A DNA stretch of 64,000 nt from Candidatus Tenderia electrophaga. GTDB taxonomy: Bacteria; Pseudomonadota; Gammaproteobacteria; Tenderiales; Tenderiaceae. Location of the stretch: positions 2,985,181 through 3,049,180 of the forward strand of contig CP013099.1 of NCBI GenBank assembly GCA_001447805.1. The letters are read 5' to 3'. This document shows, piece by piece, positions 63,500 to 64,000 of this stretch. A program made the translations under genes and the position numbers. The stretch's first letter is position 1. Each line of letters starts with the position of its first letter. A model generated the notes under the pieces. It was given only the letters and a program-made list of their open reading frames with translations. It searched no databases and was not told the DNA's origin.

Positions 63500-64000
63500 A
63501 TGGTAGTAGTCAATCAACATCGACTGTTTGCGCTGGGACTGTGCGCCGCCCTCGCCCTGCACGGGGTAGGGGCGGCCGCACTCCTGTATCGTCATTACGA
63601 GCCGCCGCAGCCCCTGTTGGCGAGCTCCAGTTTTCAGGTGGTGGCACTGGGGGAAGTAAGCACCGCGCCGCCACCACTGGCACAGCGCCAAGCGCCGCCG
63701 GAACCCATTCCCGAGCCGGAACCCATTCCCGAGCCGGAACCCATTCCCGAGCCGGAACCCATTCCCGAGCCGGAACCCATTCCCGAGCCGGAGCCTATTC
63801 CCGAGCCGGAACCGGAACCCATCCCCGAGCCAGAGCCCCTGACCGAGCGTGTGGCGCAACAGGCCCCGCCCCCGCCGACCACGGCACCAGCCATGCCGGC
63901 CGCACCGGTCAAGGACGCCGTAATGGCCAAGGCTGAGTCCGCCACCACGATACAACGCACGCCGCCGCGCAGTGATGCCGCCTATCTCAACAACGCGGTG
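63500..64000 (+). CDS. tonB: TonB energy transducer, N-terminal part (cut by window edge)
   Basis: From the ATG at 63500 the frame is open to the window end (167 codons). A single N-terminal membrane helix ([20 protein letters not shown]) is followed by a rigid Pro/Glu linker of EPIPEP repeats. Then comes the beginning of the TonB C-terminal domain ([12 protein letters not shown]; compare the family pattern YLNNP-x-PPYP). TonB spans the periplasm and transmits proton-motive energy to the receptor encoded at 60635-62719. It lies 13 bp after the DUF4198 gene. exbB/exbD would be expected beyond the edge. Confidence 0.92.
   Translation, partial: MVVVNQHRLFALGLCAALALHGVGAAALLYRHYEPPQPLLASSSFQVVALGEVSTAPPPLAQRQAPPEPIPEPEPIPEPEPIPEPEPIPEPEPIPEPEPIPEPEPEPIPEPEPLTERVAQQAPPPPTTAPAMPAAPVKDAVMAKAESATTIQRTPPRSDAAYLNNAV
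63701..63832 (+). repeat. 18-bp tandem repeats coding the EPIPEP linker of TonB
   Basis: GAACCCATTCCCGAGCCG occurs five times exactly, then once with two changes, followed by GAACCG and a variant copy. The unit encodes EPIPEP. Near-perfect DNA identity suggests recent expansion, so linker length could vary between strains. Confidence 0.95.

Noticed and set aside
63541-63936. Alternative plus-strand frame in the tonB region rich in AGTHSR repeats
   Set aside because: It is the out-of-frame reading of the EPIPEP tandem repeat; the TonB frame has the membrane helix, linker and C-terminal domain start.

Overview
The window reads as one chromosomal segment of a moderately GC-rich gammaproteobacterium. 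This is an inference from the gene set and protein flavour: an XrtA/PEP-CTERM locus, a Calvin-type class II aldolase beside tkt-gap-pgk-pyk, an SAH riboswitch before ahcY, and an MdlAB exporter. A Chromatiales-like autotroph or relative would fit, but no rRNA or other phylogenetic marker is present. I saw no tRNA, rRNA, CRISPR array, phage gene or intact transposase.

Layout. (1) Positions 1-13901, minus strand: the exosortase A exopolysaccharide operon. In transcription order it holds the export lipoprotein, chain-length protein, tyrosine autokinase, outer-membrane beta-barrel, AAA ATPase, UDP-GlcNAc 2-epimerase, polysaccharide deacetylase, FemAB-like protein, glycosyltransferase, XrtA-EpsI fusion, amidotransferase and a second glycosyltransferase cut by the window edge. 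An extended -10 promoter precedes it. (2) 14378-22840: two tandem exosortase-associated acyltransferases diverge from an E1-like/nitroreductase fusion, an RND/MMPL transporter and a glycosyltransferase, with a hexapeptide acyltransferase convergent to them. (3) 23038-39882: a PEP-CTERM substrate, two PrsT TPR proteins, a large SdrD-B/DUF11 protein with tyrosine-aspartate-lysine repeats, the PrsK/PrsR two-component pair, the initiating sugar-phosphate transferase and a cyclic-nucleotide-binding protein. (4) 40040-43702: three nucleotide-sugar enzymes (UDP-Glc dehydrogenase, UDP-HexNAc dehydrogenase, 4-epimerase). (5) 43719-44359: a gene-free element with near-perfect 33-bp inverted ends. (6) 44416-51472, minus: fba, pyk, pgk, gap, tkt. 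(7) 51942-55708: metK, SAH riboswitch, ahcY, metF. (8) 55959-59618: mdlA/mdlB with a MITE-like inverted repeat between them. (9) 59710-64000: a probable metal-acquisition locus with a small Cys protein, a His-rich protein, a TonB-dependent receptor, a DUF4198 protein and TonB (cut by the edge), carrying three copies of a 31-bp operator-like dyad.

How the parts work together. Regions 1, 3 and 4 make, modify and export a surface polysaccharide and sort PEP-CTERM proteins. PrsK/PrsR is a sigma54-type system. Two genes for extracellular proteins, the PEP-CTERM protein and the repeat protein, each have a good -24/-12 promoter and a similar upstream motif. These two proteins also share a related N-terminal domain, although only one carries the sorting signal.

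The most unusual features are the repeat protein at 27581-31246, whose YDKDG repeats split a DUF11 domain and also form its C-terminus; the 31-bp operator family of the metal locus; and the uncharacterised E1-like/nitroreductase-transporter-glycosyltransferase cluster.
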